Made by a program: the position numbers and the translations under genes. Of a DNA stretch of 64,000 nucleotides, positions 18,875 to 28,629 are shown in pieces. Below the pieces are notes generated by a model. That model saw only the letters and a list, made by a program, of their open reading frames with translations. It was not told the DNA's origin and searched no databases. How positions within the stretch are numbered: the stretch's first letter is position 1; every line of letters begins with the position of its first letter. This DNA comes from Synergistaceae bacterium. GTDB lineage: Bacteria; Synergistota; Synergistia; Synergistales; Aminobacteriaceae. Location: NCBI GenBank assembly GCA_017448795.1, contig JAFSKV010000001.1:1-64000 (forward strand). The letters run 5' to 3'.

Positions 18875-19455
18875 GGGCCAGGCTGATTTACGCGAAAAGG
18901 GGCGGGGCTTGTTTCGTCCCACACATAGCACTTGCTCAGATGTTCACACGTTCGGCGGCTAGGGCTGGCTTCAGGCTCATCATGACACAGGGATTTTCAC
19001 CGCGCGCTAAAATCTCGTTCGGCCCGGAACTGCCCGCTGGTGTCGTCGCTCTCAATGAACCTGTCGACATGTATCTTGCTGATGACACGGCTGACATTGT
19101 CCCAGGAATGAACGCCTCTTTACCTGAAGGCTTTACGGTCTCACGGGTAACTTTCCCGCCTGAAGACGCGCCAAATCTCGGCAGAATGTGCAAGTCAGCA
19201 GAATACCTCATGCGTTCAACAACCGGCGTAAATCTCGCAGAACATGCCGCTGATTTCTGGGGGGGCTCTGTGATTGACTGCGAAAATCTGGAGGGATGGC
19301 AGCGCGTCATAGTCTCAGACCCGGCACAAAACCCAATAGGCGGGCTGATACGAAATCTCGTCAGCAGCGGCATGATTTCAGGCTGGCATGAGGTCAACAT
19401 TGTGCGTGTGGCCGTCGGACTGTTTGACACTGACACTAGGAGCGTGAGGCTGTGA
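18871..19455 (+). CDS. DUF2344 / TIGR03936 protein, partner of the radical SAM enzyme
   Basis: A 194-residue protein beginning MRARLIYAKRGGACFVPH, with the family core RAGFRLIMTQGFSPRAKISFGPELPAG at about residues 33-59. Homologues are either fused to the C-terminus of, or encoded next to, the TIGR03960 radical SAM protein, so the two probably act together. Function is unknown. The start overlaps the upstream stop (ATGA), and the stop overlaps the rng GTG. Confidence 0.85.
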   Translation: MRARLIYAKRGGACFVPHIALAQMFTRSAARAGFRLIMTQGFSPRAKISFGPELPAGVVALNEPVDMYLADDTADIVPGMNASLPEGFTVSRVTFPPEDAPNLGRMCKSAEYLMRSTTGVNLAEHAADFWGGSVIDCENLEGWQRVIVSDPAQNPIGGLIRNLVSSGMISGWHEVNIVRVAVGLFDTDTRSVRL

Positions 19456-20951
19456 ACGTCAAAATCATTGCTGACCTGAGAGAACAAGAGCAGTCAAGAG
19501 TTGCAGTGCTTGAGGACGGGAAATTAGCTGAGGTGTTCATAGAGTACAATTCAGACGAAGAGGGGCGCGTGAAATCATCATCACACATAAGGCAGGGCGA
19601 CATCTTCAAGGCACGTGTTGAAACCCTAGTCCCGGCAATAAATGCGGCGTTCTTGAAACTGTCAGCAAAAGTCCCAGGAAGCCCCAAAGGTTCAGGAAAC
19701 GCCTTCATGTACGTCAAAGAAGCCCAATCCCCCGAAAACATCAGGCCAGGCCGTGAAATCATCGTGCAGGTTGTACGCAGTGCAAGAAAGAACAAAGCCC
19801 CGCGTGTTACCCCCCGCATCTCGCTTCCGGGAAGATGGCTCGTCCTCATCCCTGACAGCACAGAAGCAGGCGTATCACAGCGCATCAATGACCCGTCAGA
19901 ACGCAAACGCCTCAAAACTTTAGCCGACACGTTACAGGCAGAAATCAAGTCTCACGGAATAATCATCAGGACTGCCGCTGAAGGCATCAATGAAGAATAT
20001 TTGCGCCGGGATTTGGAGGCTCTCCTTGACTTGCGGCACGAAATAGAAGCAAAGTCTGACGCATCACAAGCACCCTGCCTGCTCTATAGGGACATGGGAA
20101 CACTTGGGCGCGTTCTTCGTGATAATGTGGCAGGGAAAATCGACGAGATTATCATTGACGACCCGGAAGAATACGAGACCGCAAAGGATTTCGCAGGGCT
20201 TTTCTGTCCTGAGAGGCCGGAAGTTACTCTTTATGACGGCATCACGCCTGTGTTTGAGTATTTCGGCGTTGAGGACGAAATCAGGAAGGCTCTTGACCGC
20301 AAAGTCTGGCTGAAATCGGGGGCTTATCTCGTCATTGACCAGACAGAAGCACTCACTGTGATAGACGTGAACACAGGAAAATTCACCAGCGCGCCCGACA
20401 TGAAGCACACTGTTCTTGAGACAAACAAGGAAGCTGCCCAGGAAATCGCACGTCAGCTCAGGCTTAGGGCAATAGGCGGAATTGTCGTTGTTGATTTTGT
20501 TGACATGGACAATGATAACGACAAGCACGAACTCTTGAGGCATTTCGGGAAATCCCTCAGTCATGACAGACTCAAGGCTAAAATCTTCAGCCTTACACGC
20601 TTGGGACTTGTTGAGCTGACACGGAAACGTGAACGCCCTGACCTCCGCAGCATTCTCACTAAGAGCTGTCCTCTTTGCGGTGATGACGGCTTCGTTGAGC
20701 GCGAGGAGAGTATAGCAGTCAGCATAAAACGTTTCATCCGCAAGGTTACGGCCTCAAACGGGGCTGAAGCGTTCGTGATTATGACTGACAGACATTCGGC
20801 CATGTACATATCAGGCTGTCTTGAGGCGTGGCAGGAGGAATTTGGACGGAAGATTTTTGTTGTTGGGACTGAGGGGCTTTCACGGGGGAAATATAGGCTT
20901 GAGTTTCAGGGAAGTATTGATGACGCTCTGAGGATTTCGGGCGCGGTATAA
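19452..20951 (+). CDS. rng: Ribonuclease G/E family endoribonuclease
   Basis: A 5'-end-dependent single-strand endoribonuclease acting in rRNA maturation and mRNA decay. The 499 residues contain an S1 domain (RQGDIFKARVETLVPAINAAF, about 40-120), an RNase H-like fold, the metal-binding aspartates in LTVIDVNTGKF and VVDFVDMD, and the zinc-link CPLCGD that joins the dimer. There is no long C-terminal scaffold region, so it is RNase G-sized. The start is GTG overlapping the previous stop (GTGA). It contains a TTTTGCTGAC word at 19661 (minus orientation). Confidence 0.93.
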   Translation: MNVKIIADLREQEQSRVAVLEDGKLAEVFIEYNSDEEGRVKSSSHIRQGDIFKARVETLVPAINAAFLKLSAKVPGSPKGSGNAFMYVKEAQSPENIRPGREIIVQVVRSARKNKAPRVTPRISLPGRWLVLIPDSTEAGVSQRINDPSERKRLKTLADTLQAEIKSHGIIIRTAAEGINEEYLRRDLEALLDLRHEIEAKSDASQAPCLLYRDMGTLGRVLRDNVAGKIDEIIIDDPEEYETAKDFAGLFCPERPEVTLYDGITPVFEYFGVEDEIRKALDRKVWLKSGAYLVIDQTEALTVIDVNTGKFTSAPDMKHTVLETNKEAAQEIARQLRLRAIGGIVVVDFVDMDNDNDKHELLRHFGKSLSHDRLKAKIFSLTRLGLVELTRKRERPDLRSILTKSCPLCGDDGFVEREESIAVSIKRFIRKVTASNGAEAFVIMTDRHSAMYISGCLEAWQEEFGRKIFVVGTEGLSRGKYRLEFQGSIDDALRISGAV

Positions 20952-20990
20952 TCTACACCATAAATCCCAACAAGAAAGGCCGTGTTATTC

Positions 20991-23273
20991 ATGAGAAGAA
21001 TGCTACTGTTTGCGGCATTCTGTGCTGTGCTGTGTCTCGCCGGAACGTCATGCGCTGAGACAGTGATTTATGACGGCAACAATATTGCTCCCTTCATGGG
21101 ACGGACGCGTGAGGATGTCGCCGAAAAATACCGTGAAGCCCGCTCATATGAGGGGACTTACAGGGAAGGCCAAAGCACTTGGTACACAGTCCCAGCCAGC
21201 ACAAAATCTCCCTATAACGCAGGGGTTCTCACTCAGGACACAATCAATACAATGTGGGCCATGATGAATTTCTACAGGTGGCTGACAGGCGCAAAAACCA
21301 TCACAGACAAGCCCGCCCCATCAGTATCACTACAGCATCAGGCACTTGACAGAAATTTTCACTTTGACCACGAGATTTCACAGGACAGAAAACCCGCCGA
21401 TATGCCTCAAGATTTGTGGGACATCGGATTTGAATGCCATCACAGCGCGCTGGCTATGGGGTTTACACCGAAAGAAGCTGTTACCGCGTGGATGAATGAA
21501 GGCTACAGCCCGGCTTCTCAGGAATGGGCGGATTACAAGTACGGCGGAGGCGTTGGACACAGAACATCCCTCATCAATCCCGAAATGGTCAGCATACAGT
21601 TCGGATATTCCGGTAGCGTCGCAATCAACTACTCTGAGGCTCTCTACAGCGGCAGAACAGACTGGGTATTTACCGCATTCCCTCCGCCCGGTTTCATGCC
21701 TGAGGACAAGATACTTCCCTACAATTCAGCGTGGCATGTCGACCTGAACGTTGATATTCTTTACGCACAAGAGAATTTAGCTGTTACCGTTACTGACCTC
21801 ACGGACGGGGCTTCTTACACATGCACGAGGGATAACGGCAAAATCAGCCCTTACAGCGGACAAAGCCTCGTGATATTCGCCCAGCCCTTCACGCCGGATG
21901 AAGACGGTATATATTCCTCAAGTTACAGGTACAGCCATGATTACAGGGTGAGAGTAACAGGCCTCAAGGAAAAACAGACCGGCAATGACGCGGAAATCGT
22001 CTACACCGTCAGCTTCATGCACCTTCCGCCGGAAATCACTACACGGACGGATATTCACGCGGTTACAGGCAACAGGGTCTATGAACAGCTCAAAATATCA
22101 TCATCAGCCCCCGCAAATTGGACGCTCAAGAACGGCAAACTTCCTGACGGTCTCATCATCAACGACTTCACTATAGGCGACAACGAGTATCATTACCTTG
22201 ACGGAACGCCGACAACCGCAGGGACATACACATTCACTCTTGAGGCATCGAACGAATACGGCAGTGATACAGCTGTTTTCTTGCTGACCGCTGAGAACTT
22301 GAAGCCCTCTTTTGTTACAGAAGACCTGAAGCCCGCTAGTGTTGACGTGGAATATTCCGAAATCGTGAGAATATCAGGGAGCCTTCCCGCTGCTTTCACG
22401 GTCTCAAACGGAACACTTCCCCCAGGTCTCACACTCAGCAATGACGGCAAAATCACAGGAACTCCGACAACAGCAGGACAGTATCACTTCACCGTAACAG
22501 CATCAAACGCGGGCGGCAATGAGGCAAAAAGTTTCACGATAACTGCCAGCCGTGTCAAGCCCAAAATCTCAGAGTATAACCTAGTCCATGACACTGTGAG
22601 CGTCAACACTGATATAAGCTACGAGATGAGGATTTACGCGCAGGGCAGCAAGCCTGTTACTTTCACACTTGAGAGCGGGAGGCTTCCTGACGGTCTGACG
22701 CTCAACCCAGACGGGACTATCACGGGCAAACCTGCGGCAACAGGGCAATACACCTTCACTGTGAGGGCGGAAAATGACCTGGGATATGACACGAGGTCTT
22801 TCACGGTTGAGGCCGCTAATGTGAAGCCGGAAATATATGAACAGACTTTTGGGACGCTCAGAACCGGCGAGGCTTGCAGGGTTGAGATTGTCGCGGGGGG
22901 GTCAAAGCCTTTAACGTGGACGCTTGAGACGGGGAATTTCCCGGACGGCTTGACTTTGAGCAGAGATAAAGGGCCTAATGACGGGGCTGTGATTTCGGGC
23001 GTTCCGGCAAGGACTGGGACATTCACATTCACGATGAGGGCGGAAAACTCAGCAGGCTATGACACCAGGGAGCTTGTTTTGACCGTAGAGCAGGGCAACA
23101 ATTCAGGCGGTAACAGCAACACAGGCGGCAACGGCAACAGCAGCAACGGCGGCAACGGCAACGGCAATACAGAGCCTAAGCAGGACAATTCAGGCGGAGG
23201 AGGCTGTAACGGCCTAGCAGTCCCCGCGATAATCATAGTCCCATTCATCAGCAAAAAGAACCCCCGGCCATGA
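20991..23273 (+). CDS. Secreted CAP-domain and Ig-like repeat protein with Synerg-CTERM signal
   Basis: A 760-residue exported protein with a signal peptide (RRMLLFAAFCAVLCLAGTSCA). Residues about 75-250 resemble a CAP/SCP-like domain (MNFYRWLTGA, LDRNFHFDHE, IGFECHHSALAMG). Four putative-Ig (He_PIG-type) repeats follow, each with an LPDGLTL and a TAGTYTFT-like core. Then comes a Gly/Asn linker and the C-terminal signal GGGGC, a hydrophobic run and KK, the Synerg-CTERM layout. It is probably surface-anchored after processing. The ATG at 20991 is preferred over the GTG nine bases earlier because AAAGG then has workable spacing. The stop codon lies inside the terminator hairpin. Confidence 0.82.
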   Translation: MRRMLLFAAFCAVLCLAGTSCAETVIYDGNNIAPFMGRTREDVAEKYREARSYEGTYREGQSTWYTVPASTKSPYNAGVLTQDTINTMWAMMNFYRWLTGAKTITDKPAPSVSLQHQALDRNFHFDHEISQDRKPADMPQDLWDIGFECHHSALAMGFTPKEAVTAWMNEGYSPASQEWADYKYGGGVGHRTSLINPEMVSIQFGYSGSVAINYSEALYSGRTDWVFTAFPPPGFMPEDKILPYNSAWHVDLNVDILYAQENLAVTVTDLTDGASYTCTRDNGKISPYSGQSLVIFAQPFTPDEDGIYSSSYRYSHDYRVRVTGLKEKQTGNDAEIVYTVSFMHLPPEITTRTDIHAVTGNRVYEQLKISSSAPANWTLKNGKLPDGLIINDFTIGDNEYHYLDGTPTTAGTYTFTLEASNEYGSDTAVFLLTAENLKPSFVTEDLKPASVDVEYSEIVRISGSLPAAFTVSNGTLPPGLTLSNDGKITGTPTTAGQYHFTVTASNAGGNEAKSFTITASRVKPKISEYNLVHDTVSVNTDISYEMRIYAQGSKPVTFTLESGRLPDGLTLNPDGTITGKPAATGQYTFTVRAENDLGYDTRSFTVEAANVKPEIYEQTFGTLRTGEACRVEIVAGGSKPLTWTLETGNFPDGLTLSRDKGPNDGAVISGVPARTGTFTFTMRAENSAGYDTRELVLTVEQGNNSGGNSNTGGNGNSSNGGNGNGNTEPKQDNSGGGGCNGLAVPAIIIVPFISKKNPRP

Positions 23274-23283
23274 TAACCGGGGG
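23261..23283 (-). terminator. Rho-independent terminator for the DUF2157/metG unit
   Basis: A perfect CCCCCGG/CCGGGGG stem with a 9-base loop. On the minus strand it is followed by TTCTTTTTGCTG, a good T tract, seven bases after the DUF2157 stop. On the plus strand there is no T run. The hairpin overlaps the last codons of the convergent CAP gene. Confidence 0.75.
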
Positions 23284-23289
23284 ACTTCC

Positions 23290-24384
23290 CTACTTGCCGA
23301 GGAATTTCCGCACCCTCCCGAATGACAAGCCTAACACCACAAAGATTATTCCCGTCAGCGTGAAACCCCATGCCTTGGGCAGGTAGCCGAAAAGGTGGTC
23401 AAAGAAATACCGGGCCGCAAGCAGCACAAAGAACACTGCCCCGATTCCTGAATGACCGCGCCAGATATTCACGAGCATTATTCCAGCGACAATCACAGCG
23501 TTCACGACAGGCAGAATATCACGGTAAGACGCAAATTCATTCCCGCGCCAGAACATTGGCCACGTCAGCAAAAGCCCCGACATCCCCAGCATCAGCAAGC
23601 CCATAATCTCAGCGTCAGGAAACTTCTTCATGAACGACATCACAGCACCAGTAACAGCAAGGATAATCAGCGTCCATGTTCCGCCAAAACACAGGCTCAT
23701 CCTTGACGCGAAAAGCAAGGCCGTAATCATCACGCACATCATGAACGCAGGCCTGTCCTTAGTCCCAGCCCACACAAGCCACAACGCACCGACAAGAAGA
23801 AACGCCGGCCATGCCGCAAAAAATTCCGTAACAGGAACTCTTGCTGTCCTCACGAAATACAAAGCCAGCGTGTTCACCGCCCCAGTCTCATGAAGCCACG
23901 CCAGCGACACAGCCTGTGCAAGATACATCAGCCATTCATCACGGGTTATTGCGGACTTAAGCAGCAAGACAGCCGCCCATATTCCGAGAAATTCCCCAAG
24001 CGTAAGGGGAATGTCATACATTCTTGTTATCAGGTACATTCCCCCGCCGAATACCAGCCCCGACAGAATCAGGAAGGATTTTCCCGCTTTAGTCTCACGG
24101 CCTATCACGAAATATGCCGACAATGAAGCAAGATATGACCCCGCTATGACTGCCGCGCGAAGGGTTTTGTCGATTTCGTGCCAGTGCGCAAGAAGGAAGC
24201 TCACCGCTCCAAGTCCAAGCAGCACAGCCCCTGCCGTCAGCATTACAGCGCGGAGATTTCCCGGTTTCACGTCATACTGGGACAGGATTTCTGCGGACTG
24301 CTCTGGCGTGATTATCCCGGCTTCCGTCCACGAGTTCACTTCAGTGCTCAGAAATTCCATCTCTTTCCGGCGAATTTCCGGCAT
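23290..24384 (-). CDS. DUF2157 multi-pass membrane protein
   Basis: A 364-residue protein with a short cytoplasmic N-terminus (SWTEAGIITPEQSAEILSQY, the recognisable DUF2157 start) and about ten to eleven hydrophobic segments. The function is unknown. It lies one base after the metG stop on the same strand and is probably co-transcribed. An internal Met at residue 9 is an alternative start. It carries a TTTTGCTGAC word at 23564 read as Leu-Leu-Thr. Confidence 0.75.
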   Translation of the reverse strand: MPEIRRKEMEFLSTEVNSWTEAGIITPEQSAEILSQYDVKPGNLRAVMLTAGAVLLGLGAVSFLLAHWHEIDKTLRAAVIAGSYLASLSAYFVIGRETKAGKSFLILSGLVFGGGMYLITRMYDIPLTLGEFLGIWAAVLLLKSAITRDEWLMYLAQAVSLAWLHETGAVNTLALYFVRTARVPVTEFFAAWPAFLLVGALWLVWAGTKDRPAFMMCVMITALLFASRMSLCFGGTWTLIILAVTGAVMSFMKKFPDAEIMGLLMLGMSGLLLTWPMFWRGNEFASYRDILPVVNAVIVAGIMLVNIWRGHSGIGAVFFVLLAARYFFDHLFGYLPKAWGFTLTGIIFVVLGLSFGRVRKFLGK

Positions 24385-24385
24385 C

Positions 24386-26395
24386 TCAGCTCACACGGCT
24401 TCCCAACGGGATATTGTCATCCTCTGGCTTGATTAGCGTCAATTGCTCCGACACCCCGTCTTTCTTGACTGACGCGCACAGTATCATTCCGCTGCTCTCG
24501 ACACCGCAAAGTTTCACCGGCTTCAAGTTCGTTACGAGGATTATCCGGCGGCCTTCAAGCTCCGACGGCGTGAAGAATGCCTTTATCCCGGAGCAGACTG
24601 TTCTTGTCTCATAGCCCAAATCTACAGTGAGCTTGTAGAGCTTCTTGGACTTGGGGATTTCCTCGCACTTGGTGATACGGGCTACCCTCATTTCTACCGT
24701 CCTGAAGTCATCTATGCTGATTTCGGCCTCGTGGTCTGTTGACGGGGCTTGTGTCTCACTTTGTGCCTGCTGGGACGGGGAGGGTGTCTCTGCTCCTGCG
24801 CTGGCTTCTTGCTGACTTTGTGCTTCTGCTTTCTTTGCTGACTCCTGCAACTTCTGTTCCTCCTTGTGCTTCTTCCATTCGTTGATGTCAATTCTTGGGA
24901 ATAAGACTTCTGACGCTCCGAGCTTGTTCCCTGCTCCCTGCCCCCACACAAACGAGGAATATTCCGACCTCACCGGCTCACCGTCAACACCTAGCTGCCC
25001 CCAAATCCTCGCCGCTGTCTCAGGCATAACAGGGGCTATCATCATGGCCGACAGCCTCAAAGCCTCGTACAGGTTCAGTAGCACGAAATCAAGCCGGGTA
25101 CTTTGCGCCTCATCCTTGGCGAGCTTCCACGGCATGGTTTCATCAATAAACTTGTTCGCACGCCCGATAAACTCCCACACAGCTTTGAGTGCCTCATCAA
25201 ACGCGTATTCATTCATGGCCGCGTCAACAGTCTCAAGCACCCTCGCCGACATTTCCGCAAGCTCACAAGTCTCATCACTCGCAGGAACAACACCGCCCCT
25301 GTAACTCACAATCATTCTGTGCGTCCTGTTGAGCAGGTTGCCCAAGTCGTTAGCCAAGTCAGAATTTATCCGCCCGACTAGCGCAAGCTCCGAGAAATCA
25401 CCGTCATTCCCGAACGGTACTTCCCTCATCATGAAATACCTGAACGCATCACGCCCGTATTCCTTCACTATCTTGAACGGGTCAACTACATTCCCGCGGG
25501 TCTTGCTCATCTTCTCGCCGTCAACTGTCCACCATCCATGAGCGAACACTTCAACAGGCAGGCTAATTCCCAGTGCCAATAACACAAGCGGCCATGTTAC
25601 ACAGTGGAAGCGGATAATGTCCTTGCCGACCATATGACGGACTGACGGCCACCAATGCGCGAACTTCTCCGGGTCATCAAGATACCCCGCCGCTGTCAGG
25701 TAATTCACCAGCGCGTCAAACCACACATATATCACGTGCTTCTCGTCGCCGGGAACAGGAATGCCCCATTTCAGGCTGGTACGGCTCACGGATTGGTCGC
25801 GGACACCTGACTTCAGGAAGCTCATTATCTCGTTGTAACGCTGGCGGGGCATTACGGCCTTCATGTGAGCCTCGTAATACTCTATGAGCTGAGGGACATA
25901 CTTTGCGGCGCGGAAAAAGTAACTCTCCTCCTCCATGATGGTCAAAGGCCGCCCGCAGTCGGGACATGTCTTGTTCGGGCCCATCGCGTTTTCTGGTACA
26001 TAAGTCTCATCAGGCACGCAGTAATACCCGGTGTAAGTACCCTTATAGATGTCGCCCTGTTCCATGAGACGCGAAAATATCGCCTGCACCGTCCGTATGT
26101 GGCGCGGCTCTGTCGTCCTGATGAAGTCATTGTTGCCGACGTTCAGGGCAGTGCACAAGTCACGGAATGTCTGGTGTACTCGGTCAACCAACTGCTGGGG
26201 AGTTTCACCTTTTGCTTCGGCGGCGGATTGGATCTTCTGGCCGTGCTCATCCGTACCGGTCAGGAAAAACACATCATAGCCCTTCATCCTCTTGTAGCGG
26301 CTCATGACATCACAGGCCGTCGTTGTGTACGCGTGGCCTATGTGGGGCTTGTCGTTGACGTAATATATCGGCGTGGTTATATAGTATGTCTTCAC
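24386..26395 (-). CDS. metG: Methionyl-tRNA synthetase with C-terminal tRNA-binding domain
   Basis: A class I synthetase charging initiator and elongator tRNA-Met. The 669 residues include HIGH as KPHIGHAYTT, a zinc-knuckle with one CPDC pair, KMSKS as EKMSKTRGN, an anticodon-binding helical domain, then a Gln/Ala/Ser-rich linker (about 540-570) and a fused EMAP/Trbp111-type tRNA-binding domain (VEMRVARITKCEEIPKSKKL). I chose the GTG at 26395 because GGAAGG lies ten bases upstream and VKTYYITTPIYYVND is the family N-terminus. The longer frame to 26470 runs into the intergenic region. Confidence 0.95.
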   Translation of the reverse strand: MKTYYITTPIYYVNDKPHIGHAYTTTACDVMSRYKRMKGYDVFFLTGTDEHGQKIQSAAEAKGETPQQLVDRVHQTFRDLCTALNVGNNDFIRTTEPRHIRTVQAIFSRLMEQGDIYKGTYTGYYCVPDETYVPENAMGPNKTCPDCGRPLTIMEEESYFFRAAKYVPQLIEYYEAHMKAVMPRQRYNEIMSFLKSGVRDQSVSRTSLKWGIPVPGDEKHVIYVWFDALVNYLTAAGYLDDPEKFAHWWPSVRHMVGKDIIRFHCVTWPLVLLALGISLPVEVFAHGWWTVDGEKMSKTRGNVVDPFKIVKEYGRDAFRYFMMREVPFGNDGDFSELALVGRINSDLANDLGNLLNRTHRMIVSYRGGVVPASDETCELAEMSARVLETVDAAMNEYAFDEALKAVWEFIGRANKFIDETMPWKLAKDEAQSTRLDFVLLNLYEALRLSAMMIAPVMPETAARIWGQLGVDGEPVRSEYSSFVWGQGAGNKLGASEVLFPRIDINEWKKHKEEQKLQESAKKAEAQSQQEASAGAETPSPSQQAQSETQAPSTDHEAEISIDDFRTVEMRVARITKCEEIPKSKKLYKLTVDLGYETRTVCSGIKAFFTPSELEGRRIILVTNLKPVKLCGVESSGMILCASVKKDGVSEQLTLIKPEDDNIPLGSRVS

Positions 26396-26473
26396 GTCAT
26401 CATTGCCTTCCTTCTGTGCTAAAATTTTGAATTGTTCAAGAAAACTTTTTCCACAAGGAGCTTTTATCATATC

Positions 26474-26881
26474 ATGAATTTACGTCAGCTTGTGCTTTAT
26501 GGCATATTCGGCGTGATTACTACCCTCATCAACATTGCCGCTTACTGGGCTGTTACGAGGCTCATCGGGCTTCCTGTCGTTACGTCTACCGTGATTGCCT
26601 GGCTCGTGGCCGTGTTCTTCGCCTACTGGTCTAACAGAAAATTCGTCTTCCAGAGCAAAACTTCTTCACTCGTCGGGATATTCTTTGAGGCCGTCTACTT
26701 CTTCGCGGCTAGGATTGCTACAGGCGTGTTTGATGTCGCGTTCATGTGGCTGTTTGCTGACGTTCTCGCGCTCAATGACGTTATCGTTAAAGTAGTCTCG
26801 AACGTTATCGTCGTCATTCTCAATTACGTGGCAAGCAAAATGTTTGTCTTCAAGCCGGAAAGTGAGGCCAAGAAGTCATGA
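26474..26881 (+). CDS. GtrA-family membrane protein
   Basis: A 135-residue protein with four membrane segments. The N-terminal LRQLVLYGIFGVITTLINIAAY and the SNRKFVFQS motif are typical of GtrA, a family associated with polysaccharide or teichoic-acid glycosyl transfer across the membrane (lipid-carrier flipping is inferred for some members). The ATG at 26474 is chosen, with AAGGAG 13 bases upstream. It overlaps ade by four bases (ATGA), a curious coupling as the functions look unrelated. Confidence 0.82.
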   Translation: MNLRQLVLYGIFGVITTLINIAAYWAVTRLIGLPVVTSTVIAWLVAVFFAYWSNRKFVFQSKTSSLVGIFFEAVYFFAARIATGVFDVAFMWLFADVLALNDVIVKVVSNVIVVILNYVASKMFVFKPESEAKKS

Positions 26882-28596
26882 AGCTGGCATCAGTAGCAAG
26901 AGGGGATATACCCGCCGACATTGTCATACGCAACGCAAGAGTCGCAAACATTTTCACACAGTCATACGAACTCGCCGACATCGCCGTATACTCCGGGAAA
27001 ATCGCGGGCATCGGCACTGGTTACAACGGGAATGTGAGCTTTGACGCTGAAGGAAGGGCTGTAATTCCGGGCATGATTGACGGCCATATTCACATCGAGG
27101 ACACAATGATGACACCCGCTAATTTCGCATCAATTGCCGCGCGTCATGGGACTTCCGCAGTCATGGCTGACCCTCACGAAATCAGCAACGCCCTAGGAAT
27201 CGCAGGGCTTGAGTACATGTTCAGGGCATCACAGGGGCTTCCTGTCGATATATTTTACGGTGCACCGTCTTGCGTCCCGGCATCAGACCTTGAGACACCC
27301 TATGAGGAGCTCGACATGACGGCCATGAAATCAATGTTTGACCGGGGAATGACACAGCATTTAGGGGAGATGATGAATTTCCCGGCGGTTATTGCGGGGG
27401 ATGCTGAGGCTTGGGGGAAAATTCTTGCGGCCGGGAACGTCCCATTAACCGGCCATGCTCCGGGAGTTACTGGCAAGGAGCTTTGCGCCTACATGTCATC
27501 AGGCATAAATTCAGACCACGAATGTACAACGCTTGACGAGGCAAGGGAGAAATTGTCGCGCGGAATGTGGCTGATGATTCGCGAGGGGGCTACGTTCCTT
27601 GACCTCAAGACGTTATTACCCCTCATCCGTGAAAATCCCCTAAACGCTGCCCGGTGTATGGCAGTCTCAGACGACATCACAGCAAGATACCTTCTTGAGC
27701 GCGGACACATGGATGAGAAAATGCGCATCATGTTACGCGAGGACATCAACCCATTCACAGCCCTAAGAATGGTAACGTTAAGCCCCGCAGAATATTTCAG
27801 GCTCTATGACAGGGGCATTATCGCTCCGGGTAAGATTGCTGACTTCGTGATACTTGACGACGAGGCCATGACTGAGGATTTCGGCATTCATTCAGTCTGG
27901 AAGAACGGCAGGCAGATTGTACGTGATGATGACGTTTTCGCCGCCGTCGACGCTGAATACCTCGCACCAGTAACACACACCAAAGTCCGCAAAGTCCCAA
28001 CAGCCGACAATATCCGCGTGAAAGCTGAAGGCCGCATCATTAACGCAATCGGCGTAACTCAAGGCACGGTCATAACACGAACCCTCCAAGTCCCGGCAAA
28101 AGTTGTTGACGGCTTTGCTGCTGCTGACGGGGATAATGACCTCGCGAAAATCGTCGTCCTTGAACGACACAGAGACACAGGGCGTTTCGGCGTTGGCTTC
28201 GTGAGAGGCTTGGGCATTAAACGGGGGGCTATAGGCTCAAGTGTGGCACATGACGCGCATAATTTCGTTGTCGCCGGGACTGATGACACGAGCATTGCTG
28301 CGGCGCTGAAATCTCTTGCTGACATGGGCGGCGGTCTTGTTGTTGCTGACGGAGAGGAAGTCAAGGCAAGTTTCGCGCTCCCTATAGGCGGCCTCATGAG
28401 CTACCTTTCACCCGAAAAAGTCGCAGACAGCCTCGCAAACATGGAGAATGCCGCCACAGAGCTGGGCGTGAAAATCCCTCATCCCTTTATGGTGCTGTCG
28501 TTCTTGTGCCTGAGCGTGATACCTGAATTGAGGATTACTGACCTGGGGCTTGTCGACATCACTAAGGGAGGAAAACAGCCGCTTTTTGTGAGATAA
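26878..28596 (+). CDS. ade: Adenine deaminase
   Basis: Converts adenine to hypoxanthine and ammonia. The 572 residues form an amidohydrolase barrel with the metal-binding IDGHIHIEDTMM, then DPHEISNALG, GHAPGV, and the C-terminal adenine-deaminase domain (RHRDTGRFGVGFVRGLG, SVAHDAHNFVVAGTDD). Length and motifs match the family. It is followed after 33 bases by a purine permease, so the two form a salvage unit feeding hypoxanthine towards the IMP pool also used by guaB. Confidence 0.95.
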   Translation: MKLASVARGDIPADIVIRNARVANIFTQSYELADIAVYSGKIAGIGTGYNGNVSFDAEGRAVIPGMIDGHIHIEDTMMTPANFASIAARHGTSAVMADPHEISNALGIAGLEYMFRASQGLPVDIFYGAPSCVPASDLETPYEELDMTAMKSMFDRGMTQHLGEMMNFPAVIAGDAEAWGKILAAGNVPLTGHAPGVTGKELCAYMSSGINSDHECTTLDEAREKLSRGMWLMIREGATFLDLKTLLPLIRENPLNAARCMAVSDDITARYLLERGHMDEKMRIMLREDINPFTALRMVTLSPAEYFRLYDRGIIAPGKIADFVILDDEAMTEDFGIHSVWKNGRQIVRDDDVFAAVDAEYLAPVTHTKVRKVPTADNIRVKAEGRIINAIGVTQGTVITRTLQVPAKVVDGFAAADGDNDLAKIVVLERHRDTGRFGVGFVRGLGIKRGAIGSSVAHDAHNFVVAGTDDTSIAAALKSLADMGGGLVVADGEEVKASFALPIGGLMSYLSPEKVADSLANMENAATELGVKIPHPFMVLSFLCLSVIPELRITDLGLVDITKGGKQPLFVR

Positions 28597-28629
28597 TTAC
28601 AGCTCAATCCAACAACGGAGAGTGATATA

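Noticed and set aside
20947-20952. TATAAT overlapping the rng stop as a promoter for the CAP gene
   Set aside because: No -35 box at acceptable spacing, so the match may be chance.
26396-26470. Longer metG start at 26470
   Set aside because: It overlaps the divergent intergenic region, while the GTG at 26395 has GGAAGG at good spacing and the family N-terminus.
26396-26473. T-box or SAM riboswitch upstream of metG
   Set aside because: The gap is under 80 bases and holds no stem-and-terminator pattern.
28597-28629. Purine riboswitch before the permease
   Set aside because: Only 33 bases separate ade from the permease gene, too short for the aptamer.
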